This document shows, piece after piece, positions 27,376 to 40,343 of a stretch of 64,000 bases of DNA. The notes beneath the pieces were generated by a model, which was given only the letters and a program-made list of their open reading frames with translations, was not told the DNA's origin and did no database searches. The stretch is from NCBI RefSeq assembly GCF_964204645.1, contig NC_134029.1, positions 23,764,450 through 23,828,449 of the forward strand, read 5' to 3'. The DNA comes from Tubulanus polymorphus. Lineage: Eukaryota; Nemertea; Palaeonemertea; Tubulaniformes; Tubulanidae. The position numbers and the translations under genes were made by a program. The stretch's first letter is position 1, and each line of letters opens with the position of its first letter.

Positions 27376-29160
27376 ACATTGAATATCTTTACTTAGCTGT
27401 TAGCTTTAGTTACATATATAGAACTTTTTAGGAAACGTTTTACCTCAATTATTTCAGGGTTTCTTCAGGGATAATTGGGGCAGTCCAGAATTAGATTTTC
27501 TGTTGTGAAGATGAGAGACTCGTTGTTTGAGAATACGCTATCCATCGTCTAGGGAACTAGTGACCGTGGAATTCCGAGTTTGAAATCTGAGAATTCTGGA
27601 TGCCCCGATCTGTGGCAGCCCTACTCTTCCTACACTATCGGAAGTAGGTTCATCGTGAATTAAAGTTGAATATTATCCTTATACTTCCCTGCACCTTCAC
27701 TAATCCGTAGAGTACTATTTCATCGATATGTTTAAGATCTTTCTCATTCGTTTAAAAAGTTAAGTTAATGGAAAAAAGCTATAATTTTTTATTGTATAAA
27801 TATCAATACGTACATGTGATATAGAATAATGGATGTGATACATGTGTCAGTTAGATACTCGTACTTCCCGGAATACTTGCTGGTTATTATAGCTTCCTAT
27901 ATACTGTATTTGTTAAACAAACACCGCTATGTGTCATATGTTCCTTACTTTGCACAGAATGAATATCCACAATGTTGTAGCTTGTGTCTCGAAAGCGATG
28001 TGTTCATTTTTTTCAAAGTTTTATTGAATGAAACCTTATCGTCGAAAATGGTTGTTTTACTTTATTGACGCAGACAGAAAAAAAATGAAAATGAGAAACT
28101 TCACAAATTTTAATTGAAATTGCATGTTTTCCGCAGCTTGTCTCTCATCGAGAAATTTTTATTTCGATTGTTACAGTTTTTCAGTACAGTAGAATAGCCA
28201 CGCTCGCATGTAGAGGTTTTTCAGTTCAGTTACATGCGATACAAGGACAGATATTTCGTTTGTAAAGAATTTTTACGTGATTTATATTCTTCCGCTTGAT
28301 CGGTGATGATAAATTATTCTCGTGTTGTGCACGGATCGGATATGTTGTAATTTATATTTAATATTTATTTACGTGACTAATTGATATCGATGTTAAATAT
28401 CCCTCCAACTACACGTGTGTGAAGACTCCATCCATTATTTATTGTGTGCTACGCTGCTTGTCCGACGACGTTTTCTTATCCACAAATAATGCTTTGAATG
28501 TGTATTTGCTACTCGATTCTTTTTCTACTCTCGATATATTTTTTTGTTGCTACAACGCGTATATTTTGCAAGGTTATTAACAATTTGTGTCGTGATTAAT
28601 AATTTCATTCGTGTATGCTCCGAGAACGTACATGTACACTCGAGAAAATATCAACCATTTCAGTGCTTATTGAATCAAAACCGAATGCAAGCCTTCTGGC
28701 AATTATTTAATTTTGTATCTGCAACCGCTAATGATTTTACCGATATTAAAGGGTCCATTTGTATTTTGCTCATAAAATGGAATGTCTTGACGTTGTCACT
28801 CATCGGGCGAATCATGGATTCCAACAAAAACCAACTATTGAAACATACTTTTTGCTGAAGTTTATCCAAGAATACACTGTATACATTATTTCAGAAACGA
28901 TTGTAAAATTATTGTTTATAATATGAATATATGGAATCTTTTGCTAATTATTATTATTATTATTATTATATGTTGATAGATTTGTGTACAGTTTAAACGG
29001 ATATATAGAGATATAAGTGAACTATTTTTACTGATATACATATATTTAAAACAAACCACTGTAAATACACGTTGAAAACTGTGAGAAAAACTTTTATCGT
29101 TGTGAAAAATGTTGTCGAGTTGGTTCTATGTTTATTTGCCGAGAAGATTAACGTTTATAT

Positions 29161-29214
29161 AGTGGAACCTCGTTATAACGAACTTCATGGACCAGAAAAT
29201 CTGTTCGTTATAAC
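29161..29214. mobile_element. Tc1/mariner (Tigger/pogo-like) end fragment
   Basis: It begins AGTGGAACCTCGTTATAACG directly after TATAT. An inverted GTTCGTTATAAC follows 40 nt later. GTTATAAC-rich ends next to TA are typical of non-autonomous Tigger-like elements. A related GTTATATCC lies at about 29282. Confidence 0.4.
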
Positions 29215-29940
29215 TGATGTTTTGTCTGGTATGGAATCCTATTTGAGACATTAAATTCCGGTCTTTTCAAAACTGATAAATTGTTATATCCAAAGTCTGT
29301 TAAACACGGTTCTGCTATAGTCAAGAAAGATTCTTGTGCATATGTGCTTCTTCACTTTACACTCAACTTCTGCGAGGAGACAAATCAAACGTTGACATTT
29401 CTTCCCAAAAATCATACGGATACCAGGTGCAACTCTATATTTTATGTTGTTTTGTTTGTCAAATTCTAGATCTTAACAGTTTTTCACGGTAAAATGCATT
29501 TGTTAAACCATTAGAAACATTAAATAAACTGCGAATAAATGATATCTAGCCCGCAGCACTTAATGTCATCTATGCAGCTTTCGGTTGAGAAAAACTAGCA
29601 ACAGACATGCAAAGATTTCTGAATACTATGAGATTATCTAATAGAAATTCTTCCTTGATGTAACCCGGTTAGCTGCAGTTACAAATTGTTCTTACTATGA
29701 TAGATTATCGGCCGATTGTGAAGATCCACAGAAGCCCAAATCTCACCGATATCCGATGTATGAAATCTAATTCACAATTTGTATTGGTCACAAAATATTG
29801 ATAGCTATGGTTGAGATATCGAGTAGTCAGGGTGGTGATATTGCACAATGGGGTCAGGGTCGTGATTCCTGCAGAATTGGAAAGAGAATGAAGTAGAACG
29901 TACAATAGATGTCATGTTTTTGTACATATGAAAAGAAGTA

Positions 29941-29946
29941 AATAAA
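29941..29946 (+). terminator. Poly(A) signal AATAAA, candidate for CERT1
   Basis: AATAAA lies only about 30 bp from a minus-strand AATAAA (29978-29983), so the CERT1 and TUFM transcripts would end almost back to back. Confidence 0.4.
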
Positions 29947-29977
29947 CAAGAAATATCTTCTCTACAAAAATTGGTAT

Positions 29978-29983
29978 TTTATT
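29978..29983 (-). terminator. Poly(A) signal AATAAA, candidate for TUFM
   Basis: AATAAA on the minus strand, about 450 bp downstream of the mitochondrial EF-Tu stop codon. Confidence 0.4.
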
Positions 29984-30192
29984 TTTTCCGTAACGACTCC
30001 AAACCACTAACATAGAACCAGTGGGCAGCCACTGAAGTTGGCACGATCCCAAAGTCCCCACAAGGTACATACAAGATAAGGAAGAATTATTCCAGTTGAC
30101 ATGTCATGAAAAACTGGGACATCAAGTGAGAGGATTTATAGTTAACATGACACAAGTACTGGCAATACAAACACAATCAACTATTAGGAGTC

Positions 30193-30306
30193 CTGGGGCC
30201 AGTTTTAGACTGGTTTAACTTTAGCCCAGGCGCTATCAACTCAATGGAAAATTAATTGAGTTAGCCCCCCAGATTAAAGATAATACCAATCTATAAAACT
30301 GGGCTC
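30193..30306. repeat. Foldback element, GGGGCCAGTTTTAGACTGGT family
   Basis: The left end GGGGCCAGTTTTAGACTGGT pairs imperfectly with the right end ACCAATCTATAAAACTGGGC. It lies in the TUFM 3' flank. A related short copy is at 61911-61979. Confidence 0.65.
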
Positions 30307-30431
30307 TGTAAGCTCTGTGCAGCACTCTGCTTCTGGTACTAATGTAGCAAAACTCAAATGATACACAGTCTGGTAAAGCATGTCTCTAATTGACGATAAA
30401 ACGTGTTATCGAGATAAAAGTTACACGAGAA

Positions 30432-31901
30432 TCATTTCCTTTTAGATTTCGCTCGTTTGTTTCTGACGACGCCGGCGTTACTTTCAATTTTCATCGGTTT
30501 CTGTTTGATTTGATTAAAACCGATGATCCGTTCGCCGGACGCCTCTAGAGTTTTCGTAATCACCCCCGTTAAAGTCGTGATGTGGTTTTCGCGTACGGTG
30601 AATCTAAACCCGGGCGCGACGACCATCGGTTTCCTTAGCAACAATCGACAAGTAGCCGCTTCGCCGGGCATTATCATCATCCGATCGTCGGTCATCTTTA
30701 CGCACACTCCCATATCCCATAAACCGCTGTACATCACTTGCATGTAATTATTCATGATCGGTTTCGAGCGACCGCCTTCGGTTTTAGTCAATACGTAAAC
30801 TTGAGCTTCTAAATCTGTAAACTGCGAAAACGAACCGGGTTTACTGATATACATCCCGCGTTCGATCATTTCAGGACGAACGCCTCTCAATAATACGCCG
30901 ACGTTATCGCCGGCCATACACGACGCAACCGACTTACGAAATACTTGTAAATCACCGACGTTCGTCGAGATTTTATTACCGTGTCCTAAAAGTTCGATTT
31001 TATCTCCTTTATTTAGAACGCCGCGTTGTAAAGTACCGATAGCTACGGTTCCTCGACCGGGGACGGTGAATGCCGATTCTAACGGCATAAAGAACTCTCC
31101 GTCGATATCGCGATCCGGGGTCGGAACGTGTCGATCGACGGCCGCGATTAATTCCACTATCGATCGTTCTCCGATTTCGGGAGTTTTATCGTTTAAAGCG
31201 TTCAAAGCCGAACCGTAAATAACCGGAGTATTATCGGAATCGAATCCGTAAACATCTAACAAATCACGTATTTCGATTTCGACTAATTCCAGAGTCTCCA
31301 CGTCGACGAGGTCGGCTTTATTCACGTAAACCACCAGATGTTTGACGCCGATTTGTTTCGCGAGTAACAAATGTTCGAGAGTTTGAGGCATTTGTCCGTC
31401 GGTCGCCGCGACGACGAGAATCGCTCCGTCCATCTGAGACGTTCCGGTGATCATATTTTTGATATAATCGATATGACCCGGGCAATCGGTATGAGCGTAG
31501 TGTCTATTCTCAGTCTCATATTCCACATGTGTAGCGTTGATTGTGATTCCTCTTCGTTGCTCCTCCGGGGCTCGGTCGATGTCGTCGTATTTCATGAATT
31601 TAGAATTGCCTTTAGCCGATAACACTTTAGTTATTGCTGCTGTGAGAGTCGTTTTACCGTGATCGACGTGTCCTATAGTGCCGATATTACAGTGAGGTTT
31701 CCTATTGACGATGATATCATCAGTTTTCTGCGCTTTAACGTCAGAAGCGGCCAAAGATCGTCTTCCCAGTTGTATTTTTCTGAACTGTTGAACGGTTTTC
31801 GGTCTCACTTCACTTTCTAGAAGTCTCCCGGTGATTTTAGGGCCGCTAAAGCGAAGAATATTCGACCCAAAAAATAAAAATTTTCTCATCGCGTACGCCA
31901 T
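30432..31901 (-). CDS. TUFM: Mitochondrial elongation factor Tu, single exon, divergent (489 aa)
   Basis: EF-Tu brings aminoacyl-tRNA to the mitochondrial ribosome in a GTP-dependent way. One uninterrupted frame. A basic N-terminal presequence (about 1-65) precedes the GTPase domain. G motifs are intact: GHVDHGKT (77-84), RGITIN (118-123), DCPGH (139-143), NKAD (194-197), GSALNAL. Domains II and III follow ([37 protein letters not shown]). Two features are unusual. Domain III ends HITTLTGVI where the family has NRTIGTG or GRTVGAG. It then continues into about 34 extra residues ending [12 protein letters not shown], making it longer than human TUFM (about 452-455 aa). The absence of introns contrasts with every multi-exon neighbour and suggests a retrocopy or lineage-specific intron loss. 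It could be a paralogue rather than the only TUFM. Confidence 0.93.
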   Translation of the reverse strand: MAYAMRKFLFFGSNILRFSGPKITGRLLESEVRPKTVQQFRKIQLGRRSLAASDVKAQKTDDIIVNRKPHCNIGTIGHVDHGKTTLTAAITKVLSAKGNSKFMKYDDIDRAPEEQRRGITINATHVEYETENRHYAHTDCPGHIDYIKNMITGTSQMDGAILVVAATDGQMPQTLEHLLLAKQIGVKHLVVYVNKADLVDVETLELVEIEIRDLLDVYGFDSDNTPVIYGSALNALNDKTPEIGERSIVELIAAVDRHVPTPDRDIDGEFFMPLESAFTVPGRGTVAIGTLQRGVLNKGDKIELLGHGNKISTNVGDLQVFRKSVASCMAGDNVGVLLRGVRPEMIERGMYISKPGSFSQFTDLEAQVYVLTKTEGGRSKPIMNNYMQVMYSGLWDMGVCVKMTDDRMMIMPGEAATCRLLLRKPMVVAPGFRFTVRENHITTLTGVITKTLEASGERIIGFNQIKQKPMKIESNAGVVRNKRAKSKRK

Positions 31902-32229
31902 TGCTCGACGACCTTGAGGTGCCGAATTGACAACTTAGGTGGCAGCACCTTACGAACCGAAATAATTTATTTCCGGGTTCTGAGTGTTGTCAATGAAAAC
32001 ATGTTTTTCTGCTAAAAATATACTTCGTTTTTGTTATTATCGGACTGATTCAACGAAATTGGATAATTTTAACTAAGGTAAATCAGTTTAAATAAAAGAA
32101 TCGAGAAGACAAACTGTCATATCATATATGTCAAATAAAAAGACTTTTTGTCTTCTTGAGTCTGACTACTTCCTCTCAACTAATAAGTCTCTTATTCTCT
32201 CAGCCTTGTCCTATTTTTAGAGGATAGCC
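31902..32229. promoter_or_regulatory. Shared upstream region of TUFM and FAM221B
   Basis: 328 bp separate two divergent start codons, so a bidirectional promoter is likely. It contains an ETS-like TTTCCGGGTT near 31970. No TATA box is evident. Confidence 0.5.
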
Positions 32230-34581
32230 ATGGATCCTAATCAGAAGAAGAAAGGTGCTGTTGGTGCTGGAGCTAAGTCATCAACAAAGCCTAAGGTAGG
32301 CATTATTTTAAATGACAACGCGGGCCAGAGCCGAGGGGGGCTTGTCACAAAATCTGGGGGTCGAAATTTATTACAGCAGTGTCCTGAGAACCACCTTTAA
32401 AAAAGAAGTGCTGCCTTTTCTTTTTTCATAGGTGGTAAATCTTTGATTTAGTGACGAGTCCCTGCTGGATTACAGTCCTGTTGTCGACCGCATACAAAAA
32501 GTAGAATCCTTTACATAATTATCTCATTCTGTTGGTCAAATTGTAGACTCAGAGTAAAGCTATTGTGCCTCGTCAGAGTGGAGCTGTTGCTCAGAAAAAA
32601 AGTTCAGGTCCTCTCGCGAAACCTGGGCCTGGAGATACAGTCCTATACGCTCCAAAAGGTAAGAAGATCAATTGGGGTAAAAAATTCATCGAGCTCAATA
32701 TGGATTCTACGATTAATACCGGTAGATGTATAATAATATAAACAGGGTATCACAGACGAGAAGTGAAACCAGCTGCGAATTACGATGTCGTTTCATTCGC
32801 GAAGGCAATGAACGAAGATTTCGGAAGCAAAGTGAAAAAACTGTTCGATCCAGAAGCAGAGGCAGCAATTGATGCACAGAAAACTGGTAAGAAATTAGGA
32901 AATAACTTTTTGCCCGAGTTACGGATAAATTCAATGTTCTATTGAAGTAACTGTAATTGTAATGTGCATGAACAAAAATTCATGAAGAGTTTAGTTTTTG
33001 GTATAAATGTTACTCGGTTCGGGTTTTATGTGAAGTATTTTTACGTCTAGGAATCTACATCGGCTGGAGGTGCAACGATTACAAACACGACTGTCAAAGA
33101 GTTGGAAAAAACTCTAAATGTTTCTGCGGTCATTTTCTCAGTGAACACAATAAATATAATGGTAAATATTAAACTTTCAAGAATCGGATTGATGAATTCA
33201 GGAATTTTCACATTTTTTCATATCCTTACAATTGATTTTTTTCGTGAAAAATACAGATTTTCCACAATTTTCCAAACAGTAGATCCATTTTAACAATTTG
33301 ACAGCAGCAGTAATTAAGATTATGAATATTCTCTAAATGCTGATTTCTAGGTCACAGCGTTCGTGTTCCATGCGTTCAAGCCGGTTGCGTTTGTAAAGGT
33401 TTCGACTTTATCCCGGCGCGACCTGAAGACGTCGGTGAATTTTGGTTTCAGCGCAGACGTAACTTCGACCCGAGCACCTGGCGTTGTAAATGTCGTTGTA
33501 AACACACTCATGAAGAACACGATCCTAACGGATTGAGACGATGTAAAGCACGAGGTATTTCGATTAATTCAGGTCTCAGAATTACACATCTGGAATACTA
33601 AGATATTTAAATCAATCATATATTAGTAATAGAAGATTTAAGAAGCCCACGATTACAAAATACTCATTTGATGAAGATACTTTTCATTTGAAGCAAAAAC
33701 TCATTTTTCTTAAATAAACTAGTTAAGATATAAAGTAATATCGTTTCTACATTTTACTGAAGTAAAACTGATAGTAGATTGACATGGCTCAAAGCATTTG
33801 AGTGATAATCATGGGTTTTTTCCAATCATATATTGTATGATTATGATAGACATTGTATTATAATGTCTATTATTGGCTCGAACTGATTTTCATATTAAAG
33901 GTTGTGGATGCAGTGTATTTGATTCCGCCTCTGTTTGCGCAGCTTGCGATCGACACACTCAAAAACATGAAACGTTCTTCGAAACGGCTGAAATCAGGAA
34001 ACAGAATGGTTTTCCAGTTGGTAAGTTTGGGATGTTATAGAAAATTCCTGACTCAGAATTATAACTCCCAGGCGCGGATCCAGGACGAAATCTTAGGGGT
34101 AGCACAAAATCAAAAGGGCAGGTAATATTTTAGAAGGGCATTATCCCCTTCAGATGCAATTTCCAAGCACTTGGGATTCTATTACCGGGTAAATAAAAAC
34201 ATAGTAATAATTTTCGGGGGCACATAGAAAACCTAGAGGGTAGCACGTGCCCCGTGTGCTACCCACTAGATCCGCGCCTGACTCCATATTTTCTTGACGA
34301 TATGGGATGAGTGTTTCATCAATGGTTGTAAAGCATTGAGAGATATTCTTCATGATTTCCTGATGTTTTCTGGTTTACTTGTAGGTGAAAACTATTTGCC
34401 ATTTGCTGAAATTCCAACATTAAGAAACATGGCTTTAACGGGCGAGGAAAGCGATGAATCTCAATATTTACGTCTGGTCGAAGGAGAAGGTTCGATTCCA
34501 GAACGTAAAGCTATCACTGGTAATGATGCTCCTGTTCAAGGTTACGGAGCCTCCAGTGGATTCCGTCCCGTTTATGACTAA
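32230..34581 (+). CDS. FAM221B: FAM221B-like cysteine/histidine-rich protein (7 exons, 316 aa)
   Basis: Coding exons: 32230-32295, 32547-32658, 32746-32886, 33051-33161, 33351-33554, 33901-34020, 34385-34581. Five of the six introns are phase 1. The start context is GCCATGG. A lysine/glycine-rich N-terminus precedes DVVSFAKAMNEDFGSKVKKLF. The conserved FAM221 core follows: IYIGWRCNDYKHDCQRVG, CFCGHFLSEH, CVCKGFDFIPARPEDVGEFW, CRCKHTHEEH, GCGCSVFDS, CAACDRHTQKHETFFET. These are repeated Cys/His clusters that probably bind metal. Agreement with FAM221B is clearly better than with FAM221A. Its molecular function is not established. The divergent neighbour is TUFM. Confidence 0.92.
34069..34280. 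repeat. Inverted-repeat MITE-like element in FAM221B intron 6
   Basis: The ends CAGGCGCGGATCCAG and CTAGATCCGCGCCTG are inverted repeats. Internal GTAGCAC and GGGCA motifs recur. GCGGATCC-type ends are common in non-autonomous transposons of invertebrate genomes. Confidence 0.7.
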
Positions 34582-35762
34582 ATCTCTCCTGATTTCAATG
34601 TAACAATCTGACCGTGATTTCAGTAGACTCCGCTTGCCTCGGATTTCATGGCACCATATAATTCTCTCCAATTTCCAGGGCAGTAAATAATCAAAGACTT
34701 CGGGGTAAACAAAGTCTACTGTAGATATTCGACCCTGAGGCCGGTTGCGCAGTCATTGCTTAGATTTAAGACAAGTAAGAGACCATTTAAATTCTTATCT
34801 AATAACCAGTCTTGGATGAATTAAGTCTTGTCTATTCAACTGATAACTTGAGTCAAGTCTTGACTATGGAACTGGCCCTTGATTCGTTAAATGGCTTAAA
34901 CTTGCATTATGTGCAACTGAAATGTAAATCGGCAAAAATTTTAGCTTTCTGTTATTGTTATGTAGAAGAGTTATTTCTCTGCCATCTTATTGTAAGACTG
35001 TGATATTTACCCTAATTCTAATAAATGAACACTTTTATATTTAATAGCGATGCAATATATCTCCTCATGTTTACCTATTTCCGTCCTGAATATGAACTTT
35101 GCTTTGTTTTTCATTCAAATAATAATAATATTTTTCTGATATAAAATGAATGTCTGTTGTTGTTGTTACTTTTTGTAGCTGCGTCGACTGATTGTCCAAT
35201 ATAATCAAAATATCCGAATAAACGAAATAACTCGACGTCACACATGAATGATGGTAAAAAGAATTCACTATTCAAAAATATAAGCATTTTATAAAATGTT
35301 TAGATTTTGACAACATACATCATGATTGGAATAAATTAATATATTATACTTATTGTACACCTTTAAGAGTTAAGTATGAAAACTATGCATAATTCTACTA
35401 CTGTGCATACAAGAGTTTATACGGTATCTTTTATATCTTGGATATGCAGTGAAAAATAAAATGCTGATCTCTACGGAATATTAATATTCAATAAACTACA
35501 TCAAAATATGATGATTTTGAGAAAATTCTTCTCACGATAATCTACAAATATATCATGTAACGTGTGGTGGTCTATTTTAACAACAAAATGGTAATTTGTA
35601 TTGCAGAAAAGTTCAATGAAAAAACATCTTAGAATTGAGTCGATGTTACACGCGATAGTTCAGACAAAATGAGACAATATGCTGCAGGAGGGAATGAAAT
35701 AAGAGACGAATCCTTCGTTTGATGTTTTAATGAATCACATACCGGTCCTGATAATGTCATCT
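34582..35762. other. FAM221B/CWH43 convergent 3' region
   Basis: No coding sequence. A decayed palindromic repeat (GGCCGGTTGCGCAGTCA near 34740 against TATGGAACTGGCCC near 34870) lies in the FAM221B 3' UTR. The rest is AT-rich. Confidence 0.5.
35020..35025 (+). terminator. Poly(A) signal AATAAA of FAM221B
   Basis: The first AATAAA on the plus strand after the stop codon, about 440 bp downstream. Confidence 0.5.
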
Positions 35763-38700
35763 CTATGGTAGAAAATATTTCGGTGTACTCATATGATAGT
35801 GATGAGTGTAAGGGTAATGATGTCCTTCTTTGTACTCGCCAAACCTGTCAAAAACAACCAGAAATATTTATCAGAATTTTTCAATTCATTTTCTAGAAAC
35901 TTAATGTTTTATTCTCTCTCTCACCTTGCGTTAAAGTGTAGTTTTGAATTGACCTTTGAAGGGTCAGTTGTAAGCTTCGAATTGTCTTTGTAATTTTTAC
36001 GATTTTCTGGAATGTGGAATTTAGCCATCTGAACTTCGGTATCGCTGAGGCCTCCATGAGATATACGCGCGTATCCCAACCTAATCATTCAAAAATAATC
36101 AAAATTGTTTAAACAAGACTAAGAATCAGAATTCCCTGATCTGTATGAACCCTGATATCTGATGCTTTTAATGAGTTTAATAACAAACCTGATTAAATCT
36201 TTATACATGATATATTCGCACCAGCGGTCTCGATCTGTAGAATCAATGTCTTTAACTCCGTTTGAAGTTAGTTTTTTATAATCGCGGCTGAATGGTGCAG
36301 ACGTCACGTAACCCAGGAAAACGGCAGGATTCTCGCTGAAATAGAAAACAACTTTCGAATATTTCCAACTGGCAATAGGAATTCCCTGGATGAATCTTCT
36401 GCAGGAGCAGGTGAATGGAGAAATTCTCTGAGCGAATTGAGAGATTCAAATTCCCTGATTATTCAGATTCCCTGTGTTCTCCAGTAACCACCCGATCTAA
36501 TGAAGTAGAATACACGATCCATTCTATTTAAATTATTGGAAACTTACGTATTTTTCAGTTCGTCGGACAGGAATTCTGCCTGTAGTTTTCTATCTAAAAC
36601 GTCGCGATCATTTCCCATGTGAGTGACGACAAAATCAACTAAATTTCCGGTGAAATTTACAGTCGCTGTAATAGCCGGTGCTAATTCGCCTGAAACATAT
36701 CAAAAGCTTCAATGATTTTCTTTCGAATAACAAAAATTTCTAAATAACATAACATGAATCATAAATGACACAACATAAATAACATCGATCGTTTATGGAT
36801 CTAGAGCTTACCATGTGGAGAAGGTAAGAGATGATGTTTAGATTTTACGATGGGATATTTCGACAAAATCAAATTCCTGAAAAGGAATAGACAATAATGT
36901 AATCTTATAAACGTGACATGTACTACTACGGTAAGCCTAAATGGAATAAGATGAAGAAGTTGACATTCATATTAACTAGTGTACAATAAAAAACAAAATC
37001 AAATTCCTGAATGGAAAAAAGATTCAATGTGATGAATATCGGTAGTGATTCGAAGATGACATGACTTGCCCACATGTATCACTTACCCCCATGTATGATC
37101 TTTCGTAGCTGGTCCGAAGTCGACGTACATGCCCAGTTTCTCACCGAGCCACATTCCTAGATCATTGTTACCGAGGAAAGGTTTCGAGGCATCGCTCTCT
37201 AACAGCGTAATGAAATCAGCGCCGGTAGCTTTCAATAACGAAGCAGACCGATCTAAACTCGGCCAGCCCTGGTTGTCGTAACCGAAATGATACGTCCAAA
37301 TAGCCGCGCTGAACTGACGAGGATTCTCCTAGAAAACAAACGTTAAATAATGAGCAATTTATGCATGAAACAGTAGACTCCGCGCTTGCCATGGATCTTG
37401 CAAATTCCTGACCAGTCGGAGCGGGGATGGGTCACTTACTATTACGATGATTATTTGAAGAAAATTTGGAATATATTGTCAGACGGGACAAGCGCAAAAT
37501 CTGAGGCTGCAGTTGAAACTCATATCGAAAAGCAAAACTTACCGAGGTGTGGTTTTTAACTTGCGCTTTATGTCTCATCCCAAATCCGGCAACTCCAATC
37601 AAAAACATCAAAAATATTCCTGAAACGTAAAAAGGACAAAGGATTTATAGAAGACAAAGTGTCGGAGAATTTACTTCACCTTTGAATTGATAATAAACGG
37701 TGGGCTTGTTTTTACCAGTTCTTGCTCCAGATACGACTTTCTTTACTTTCTCCGAACGATCTTCTTTAACTGTTATTTTTGCTGAAATCAATACAAATGC
37801 AAACAATCTTATGACAAGTTATGTATCAGTGCACAACGCACAAAACTGTGTGTATAGATTATCAGTGATGAAGATAATGAATAATCCTAAATCAATGATA
37901 TTTCAAACTTTTTTTATCTAGACTGGAACTTCAAAGAAACATTTTGCTCACGAACCATTTCCAAAGTTGTGAGTTAAGATTTGACTCGGAGTTAACTCAT
38001 TGAAAATGAACTAATTCTAACTCAGATGATATTTCAAAGTTGCTTTATCTAAACTGGAACTTAAGGGAAACATTGATCTCGGATCTCTATGTACGTTAGA
38101 TACTCACACGTGAACAGTCCGAGTGCTATTGATAACATGACTATCGCGATCAGATAATCAGTGTGTTCTCTGGTATAAACACCACCGGGTACGAAGTTAT
38201 ACGCGACGGTCCACACCCAGAAAAATATCTCTACTAAATAAACGGCGATTGATAACACAATGGTTCTAGTCGGAGGACAACCGCTCAAACGTTCAATCAT
38301 TTCGGGCCAAATCGACATCGTGTAAACTCCTAAGACAGCGCCACCTATTGATGAATTGAATAATTCAATATGAGCTGATATGAAATTCAAGTTAACAACC
38401 TAATTCTATTCAGGGTTCTTACCGATCAGGGAATTCAAAATTCGCATGTATTTCTTTCAGCCTTGGCCAAAAATTCCCTGATTTTCCCCGATCTATAAGA
38501 ACCCTATTTATTTTGTTGGTAATGATGAAACTAACCAGCGTATGCTTGCCAGCTCGGCAGATAGTAAAGAGCAGCGAAAGACAAGGCACCGAACAACCAC
38601 CAGACTTTACTCTGAGCGTAAGATCGTGGAATGAAGCAAACCCCGAAACAAATCGCGAATAATATTCCCAATCTGAAATCAAACATCACATAAACCTTCG

Positions 38701-40343
38701 ATAAAACAACACATCCGAGTCTGTTGTGATATTATAAAATCCCAGAAAGAGAAACAAGTGCGAAATGTTTTCAGCATTCATGAAGATGACTATTAACAAT
38801 GTCGTTGAAACATTGTATCAAATCAACAGCTCAAGAAGGAAACATTTCCGACCTCATTTTCTTACTAAATCTTATTGTCGGTTTTATATCAACGTTTTGC
38901 ATCATATAAAATCATCGTAGTTGGTGGAGATGATTTCTAGCAGAGATCATACATACCCGTACGGATAAGGCTGTGGACCGGGGTCAGGATACCCGGTAAC
39001 TAACCATCGGCTCACTAACGATACTTCACCAAACACCCAATGTGTCAGATACAACAAACTTCCAAACCCGAGACCGGTGAAAATCCAATAGGATTGTCTC
39101 TGTTTCACCGGACGGTCATCTTTCGGCGCATCATCACCTGAATCAATTCATCAAATGTTAAAAGTTTCGTTTTGATTTGGTTTAAAGTAATAGACATCAA
39201 ATAATAATCAGTTCTTTTTTTTTAATCACTGACCTGATATGATTTTATCCAATGTTGCTATGAGTGACAGTGTTAATACAACCGAATTGGAGTGATTATT
39301 CCACCAGGTTGGAATAAATGTTGTATACCAAATACGCCCAACAAGAACACCTATGAAACCTAGCATCAAACTCCACAATGAAGTAGTCCTAAAATAGAAA
39401 ACTGGTGGAATAACATCTACGGTTGTTTCAATAACTGGTGGTTTCACATTGTGTGTGACACTATTGTAGTGTTCTCCACGATAGGTTTAGAGGGGCGGCC
39501 AACCCTGTTCAAAAATCTGCTGCCTCTGCACATGAGTTGTTGTCAATGTTCTATCACAACTTACAATGAAAACAGTGAGTTAAAATTATGCTTAATAATC
39601 CCCTGACTTTTCTGAGTAATTACACAAAATTCCCCGAGTGAATCAGAGAAATTTCTAGGTTTAAAATGTTTCAATTCATTCATTTTTCATTGAATCACGT
39701 ACTGATATACATGATCATTACGATTATCTAAATTCCCCCAGTTTCGCAGGACTGGCCACTCTGAGCTCTCCCTCAGGTATTGAGAACACTACACTGAATG
39801 AGAGACATGAACAAACCTCTGAACGTTGGATCTACTCCAGAAAGTCGCCGTGAACACGAGCATCGCTGCACCATTTCCAACAGCTAAAACGACTAATCGA
39901 TTCAACGTGGTCGGCGCCTGGAACGACGCAACGCTCGCCGCTACAATCAATCGTAAAACACCTAAAAACCATCGATTCTGAATCAGTCGAAAAACGAATC
40001 CAAACGCGGTAATAATCGGCATGAACCAAAACGCAGCGTACGCCTCATAGCCGGATATTTCTAATTCATTCAGAGGATAGAACCAAATCATAGGCCCTAA
40101 ACCTTGAAATAAACTCCAAAATGTGAAACCTGCAAAAATAAGACAGCATTGCGTACATATGACGATTGAAAAGGAAGGCGTTGATAATAATTGCCCAGTT
40201 TCGACGATTTAGAATACATCACACTAGACAACATTATTAGTTTCAATTACCGGCACCAGGTGGCCGAGGAGCACTAAAATGACAGATATCAGCCACTTAC
40301 CCAGTATTGTTTCACGTAACAACAAACGCGAAGTCCCGATCAT
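35763..40343 (-). CDS. CWH43: PGAP2-interacting protein CWH43 (14 exons, 680 aa)
   Basis: CWH43 acts in GPI-anchor lipid remodelling; in yeast it helps install ceramide. Coding exons in transcript order: 40301-40343, 39817-40129, 39234-39388, 38957-39137, 38536-38672, 38108-38344, 37716-37781, 37543-37619, 37087-37328, 36812-36876, 36548-36689, 36189-36335, 35925-36080, 35763-35844. All phases join. Residues 1 to about 400 are a multi-pass membrane region ([62 protein letters not shown]). From about 404 comes the endonuclease/exonuclease/phosphatase-like domain ([71 protein letters not shown]). The C-terminus [10 protein letters not shown] matches the family ending. Human CWH43 is 699 aa. The gene is divergent from ABHD8. 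Confidence 0.96.
37899..38075. repeat. Direct duplication flanking a partial foldback copy
   Basis: About 46 bp at 37899-37944 (GATATTTCAAAC...ACTGGAACTTCAAAGAAAC) recurs at 38030-38075 with few changes. Between the two lies a partial GAGTTAACTC-family copy (about 37955-38025, TGTGAGTTAAGATTTGACTC). It lies in the CWH43 intron between the 38108 and 37716 exons. Confidence 0.65.
39497..39765. repeat. Decayed GGCCACCCTG / CCCTGA-rich element
   Basis: The left end GCGGCCAACCCTG and the right end ACTGGCCACTCTG enclose repeated CCCTGA/CCCCGAG motifs, as in the clearer copies at 60323 and 62450. It lies in a CWH43 intron. Confidence 0.4.
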
